A stretch of 17,270 nucleotides of DNA from Thermoplasmatales archaeon (lineage in GTDB: Archaea; Thermoplasmatota; E2; UBA202; DSCA01). The notes below the pieces were generated by a model. It saw only the letters and a list, made by a program, of their open reading frames with translations. It did not search any database and was not told where the DNA came from. The position numbers and the translations under genes were made by a program. The stretch spans positions 1 through 17,270 of the forward strand of contig DSCA01000044.1 of assembly GCA_011049295.1 (NCBI GenBank). The letters run 5' to 3'. Of this stretch, positions 14,960 to 17,270 are shown one piece after another (position 1 is the stretch's first letter; every line of letters starts with the position of its first letter).

Positions 14960-15238
14960 CTAATCCTCCTCGTCCGATTCCAGTGTCCTGATGTCGCCCA
15001 TGCCGGTACCCACTATCAGCCGGTAGGCCACGCTTTCCCCGGCGGTGCGACTTCTTCTGACAATTTTTACCACGTCCCCTTCCCGCGTGCCGATGGCCCG
15101 GGACACCGGGTCGGTGACCACCATCTTGGGCAGGTCGCCCTTGCTGATGCCGTAGACGCTCAGCAGTTTTTCCACTTCTTCGCGGGACAAAACCTTAAAG
15201 TACGGGACCAACTCGTGTTTTAGTATGTTGAAATGCAT
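14960..15238 (-). CDS. rpoH: RNA polymerase subunit H
   Basis: The archaeal homologue of the eukaryotic Rpb5 C-terminal domain, part of the lower jaw of the polymerase. It has 92 residues, slightly longer than the usual 75-85 because of an acidic tail (LESDEED). The conserved core is LKHELVPYFKVLSREEVEKL, GISKGDLPKMVVTDPVSRAI and REGDVVKIVRRSRTAGESVA followed by YRLIVG. It is the first gene of the polymerase operon. The ATG at 15238 has GGAGGG 7 nt upstream and a TATA box about 35 nt upstream, so unlike several neighbours this mRNA has a short leader of about 10 nt with a Shine-Dalgarno sequence. Confidence 0.97.
   Translation of the reverse strand: MHFNILKHELVPYFKVLSREEVEKLLSVYGISKGDLPKMVVTDPVSRAIGTREGDVVKIVRRSRTAGESVAYRLIVGTGMGDIRTLESDEED
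14964..14970 (-). promoter_or_regulatory. Ribosome binding site of rpoB inside the rpoH tail
   Basis: The minus strand reads AGGAGGA, formed by the Glu-Glu-Asp codons at the rpoH C-terminus, 6 nt before the rpoB ATG. The acidic tail of RpoH may be kept partly for this signal. Confidence 0.65.
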
Positions 15239-15245
15239 TTCCTAA

Positions 15246-15277
15246 CCCTCCATTGTTATGGGCATGGCTATATTAAA
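15246..15277 (-). promoter_or_regulatory. Promoter and ribosome binding site of the RNA polymerase operon
   Basis: The minus strand has a TATA element TTTAATATA (15277-15269), about 14 nt beyond the tRNA 3' end, then GGAGGG (15251-15246) before the rpoH ATG. Transcription would start near 15248, so the exact start decides whether the Shine-Dalgarno sequence is fully included. Confidence 0.55.
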
Positions 15278-15290
15278 CTTTCGGTAGATA

Positions 15291-15394
15291 CGGGCCTGAG
15301 GGGATTTTCTATTGGCGGCCCGTCGCCAGCCAAATTCGAACCCCTGGCCACCTGGTTAAAAGCCAGATGCTCTACCTAGCTGAGCTACAGGCCC
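15291..15394 (-). tRNA. tRNA-Lys (UUU anticodon) with a 30-nt T-loop intron
   Basis: The transcript strand begins GGGCCTG (acceptor), TA, D-arm GCTC-AGCTAGGTA-GAGC, anticodon arm TCTGG-CTTTTAA-CCAGG with TTT at 15360-15358, variable loop TGGCC, then AGGGG-TTCGAA. The expected CCCCT-CAGGCCC does not follow directly. It appears 30 nt later as T-CCCCT-CAGGCCC-G. Removing those 30 nt gives perfect 5-bp T and 7-bp acceptor stems and a 74-nt tRNA. The tail is not CCA-encoded; G is the discriminator base. A TATA-like box lies at 15434-15444. If the intron were not recognised, the gene would look like a pseudogene with a broken 3' half. Confidence 0.9.
15305..15334 (-). other. Noncanonical tRNA intron at position 59/60
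   Basis: The 30-nt insert lies between A59 and T60 of the T-loop (sequence alone allows any of four adjacent splice positions). It folds as TTGGC/GCCAA plus GGC/GCC with a small loop. On both sides the bases AAT form matching 3-nt bulges, and between them TTC pairs with GAA. This makes a relaxed bulge-helix-bulge, the substrate of the archaeal tRNA splicing endonuclease. Cutting after AA in each bulge restores a perfect T-loop. Confidence 0.82.
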
Positions 15395-15433
15395 ATTCCT
15401 ACACCCCATGAGGTTATCCCCTAATGAAGGTCC

Positions 15434-15444
15434 AATATATATTT
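15434..15444 (-). promoter_or_regulatory. TATA box of the tRNA-Lys gene
   Basis: The minus strand reads AAATATATATT, about 45 nt upstream of the mature tRNA 5' end, predicting a 5' leader of about 20 nt to be removed by RNase P. I see no other signal in the gap 15395-15508. Confidence 0.5.
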
Positions 15445-15508
15445 CTTTTGGCTCCACCGGGCGATATGCTCCCCGCTATCTGCCCTCCTGCCGGTCAGCC
15501 GGTCATGC

Positions 15509-17270
15509 CTATGAGGGATAGCCGCCGATTTTCAGAGAGGGGTCGCCCAGCAGCACCCATTCCTCAGCTGTCTTGCCGTCAATCTGGTTAGTCATGGGAG
15601 GAAACTTCAGGAGGAAATTGGTGATGGCCGTGCCGTGCGTCTCGCCCAGTATGTCCTTGCCCTCCTGGGCGTACACCCGGAAGAACTCGATGTCGATGAA
15701 TCCTCCCCGCTTCTGTATGCCGTCGAAGATGCCGTCGCCGTCGCTGTCCCCCGATGCCCCGTAGCCATAGGAGGTGCAGCCGATGCTGGCAATAGCCCCC
15801 TTATCCACGGCCCGCACAATCCACCACCCGAAGGACTCTGGCGCGTAGTCAGAATGGGCAATGATGGCCTCCAGGTTGTTGAACTTCAGCAGATTGAGCA
15901 GGCTGACGTTGAACTTGCTGTTGCTGCACCCGCCGATTACGCACACCGGGTACATGCCCTGGTTCTGGAACAGCATGAACTGGGTGGCATCGATGCCAAT
16001 CCAGGTGTTGCCGTCCTGCGGCGGATGGTTGGCCCAGCTCATGGGGTTGCCGTGTCCCTCGAAGTTCAGGAATCCGCAGCCCTGGCTGACCGCGTCGATG
16101 ATGTCCTGTCCCTCGCTCAGGGTTCCGTCAGAGGTAAACAGGGTGGTAAACTCCATGCCCAGCGGATCCAGGTATTCCATGGCCTTGAGCACCCCCTCCT
16201 CACCGTCGTACCACTGGTCGCCGGGGAAGGTATCACCGCCGATGCCCAGGTAGCGATTGGCCCAGTCCGAGCCGTGGGCGGTGGTCTCGTAGGTGATAAT
16301 CTTGTCCACCATGACCTTCACCTCGTAGGAGTTGCGGCAGGCCAGCCGGCCCACATACACGTCGGGGAACATGTCGATGTCGTCTTTGCCGCCGAAGCGC
16401 CACTCCGCATACAGCCCGTTGCCGTTGCTGTCCCAGTCCTCAAACACCGGGCCGTCGTCACCATATCGATAGAGGTCGGCAAAGTACAAGTCGCTCAGGA
16501 ACTTGGGGTCGCTGTCCGCACTGAGGTGGGCATAGCGTACCGGGCACCACCATTTCTCCTCCAGCAGGCCGCCGTTCCGCCCCCCCACCAGCATCACATA
16601 CTGGACACCCCAGTCCTCCACCGCGTTTTTAATGAAATACTTCACCCGCTCCGCCTCATCCCGACCCTGCACCTCAAAATAGGTGCCCGCATACACATCC
16701 TCCAGCGTCACCAGCCGGGTGGCCACCCCGTAGCTGTCCTTATGCTCCACCAGGGGCTGCAGCGACCCGGCAAACTTGTCGGGGGCGACAATCAACAGGT
16801 CGACCTCGTCAGCCATGGTCAGGACCTGGGTGCCGGGAGTGTAGCGCACCTCGAGGTTCATCTCTTCCACGTACTGCAGCGCCTGCTCTGCCCGGTCATA
16901 CCGGGCCGGAAACGCCTGGACAACCAAAAACAGCACGTGACGACCGTCCCGCAGGCCCACGCCGGTGCGCCAGCGCATCCATTCCCCGGGGAAGGTCTGA
17001 CCGCCGGTGTATTCTTTCAGGTCCACCCTCTGCACGTCTTCCTGCAGGCTGGGCGAGACGGCCGGAGGGGCAGATGCCACGTCTCCGGTCAGATGCCGGT
17101 AGCCCACGGGCCCCGGCGATACCTCCACCCCGTCAATGACGGTTCCCAGGGGGAAGGTAAATGTGTGGGTGACGTAGGGCAGCACGGGTGCTCCCTCCAC
17201 GCCGAGATGGGCAGTGCATTCGGACACAGCTACCTCTGCGTATCCGCCTTTCTCCGTGACGGAGGGGGGA
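15509..17270 (-). CDS. C25 (gingipain-like) cysteine peptidase, 5' end outside window
   Basis: The frame is open to the window edge; the GTG at 17227 is not the real start, since upstream codons read SVTEKGGYAEVAVSEC, typical of a gingipain-type propeptide. About 587 residues are visible. The N-terminal part (EGAPVLPYVTHTFTFPLGT and onward) is the prodomain. The catalytic domain begins near LLIVAPDKF and contains YVMLVGGRNGG, the His motif NFEGHGNPMSW (His codon 16052-16054) and the Cys motif VCVIGGCSNSKF (likely catalytic Cys codon 15926-15928). DWDSNGNG and DSDGDGIFDG look like calcium-binding loops. The C-terminus LLGDPSLKIGGYPS is common in archaeal members. Such enzymes are secreted and degrade external protein; the signal peptide would be outside the window. 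No neighbour indicates a specific partner. Confidence 0.9.
   Translation of the reverse strand, partial: PPSVTEKGGYAEVAVSECTAHLGVEGAPVLPYVTHTFTFPLGTVIDGVEVSPGPVGYRHLTGDVASAPPAVSPSLQEDVQRVDLKEYTGGQTFPGEWMRWRTGVGLRDGRHVLFLVVQAFPARYDRAEQALQYVEEMNLEVRYTPGTQVLTMADEVDLLIVAPDKFAGSLQPLVEHKDSYGVATRLVTLEDVYAGTYFEVQGRDEAERVKYFIKNAVEDWGVQYVMLVGGRNGGLLEEKWWCPVRYAHLSADSDPKFLSDLYFADLYRYGDDGPVFEDWDSNGNGLYAEWRFGGKDDIDMFPDVYVGRLACRNSYEVKVMVDKIITYETTAHGSDWANRYLGIGGDTFPGDQWYDGEEGVLKAMEYLDPLGMEFTTLFTSDGTLSEGQDIIDAVSQGCGFLNFEGHGNPMSWANHPPQDGNTWIGIDATQFMLFQNQGMYPVCVIGGCSNSKFNVSLLNLLKFNNLEAIIAHSDYAPESFGWWIVRAVDKGAIASIGCTSYGYGASGDSDGDGIFDGIQKRGGFIDIEFFRVYAQEGKDILGETHGTAITNFLLKFPPMTNQIDGKTAEEWVLLGDPSLKIGGYPS

Noticed and set aside
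15490..15505. Tandem 8-bp direct repeat GCCGGTCA x2 after the C25 stop
   Set aside because: Perfect but only two short copies, with no link to a gene or promoter; it may be chance in GC-rich DNA.
1..17270. CRISPR arrays, insertion sequences, defence islands
   Set aside because: No regularly spaced repeats, transposase-like proteins or terminal inverted repeats were seen; the gene content is mostly housekeeping.

Overview
The window is a GC-rich archaeal chromosome segment. The evidence is an archaeal RNA polymerase operon (rpoH, rpoB, rpoA1, rpoA2 followed by ribosomal protein L30e and the short KH-only NusA), an archaeal-type threonyl-tRNA synthetase, a DUF63 membrane protein, and TATA boxes 23-29 nt upstream of several start codons. 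The rpoB gene is not divided at the usual methanogen B''/B' point, and a gingipain-like C25 peptidase is present. Together these suggest a Thermoplasmata-related euryarchaeon, possibly one of the protein-degrading sediment lineages. That placement is inference; no rRNA gene is present to settle it.

Layout, left to right. At 1-1732 (minus) lies threonyl-tRNA synthetase, cut at its C-terminus by the window edge. At 1859-3010 (minus) is a DUF63 integral membrane protein and at 3040-3798 (minus) is LarB of nickel-pincer cofactor synthesis. A structured non-coding stretch (3838-3937) follows. At 3938-4884 (minus) is a two-gene redox operon, thioredoxin then a TlpA-like lipoprotein, overlapping by 4 nt. 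It shares an 82-bp divergent promoter region with a Cys-rich winged-helix regulator (4967-5344, plus). Next comes an Lrp/AsnC-like regulator with a C-terminal five-cysteine cluster (5398-5967, plus), whose TATA box lies inside a palindrome.

From 15238 down to 5969 (minus) runs one compact operon: rpoH, rpoB, rpoA1, rpoA2, rpl30e, nusA, and a Mut7-C RNase-domain protein. Most junctions overlap or are separated by a few bases, and strong Shine-Dalgarno sequences precede rpoH, rpoB, rpoA1, rpoA2 and rpl30e. Two features are odd. rpoB is broken by an apparent one-base frameshift near residue 181. The A'' subunit carries an N-terminal extension of roughly 200 residues built of helix-hairpin-helix repeats. 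The usual downstream rps12-rps7-EF2 genes are absent.

Upstream of rpoH is a tRNA-Lys(UUU) gene that at first looks broken. It becomes a perfect cloverleaf if a 30-nt intron is removed from the T-loop (59/60). The window ends inside a secreted-type C25 cysteine peptidase gene (15509-17270, minus) whose N-terminus is beyond the edge.

The strongest leads are the helix-hairpin-helix fusion to RpoA'', the T-loop tRNA intron, and the rpoB frameshift. I did not find a CRISPR array, transposon, toxin-antitoxin pair or recognisable defence system.
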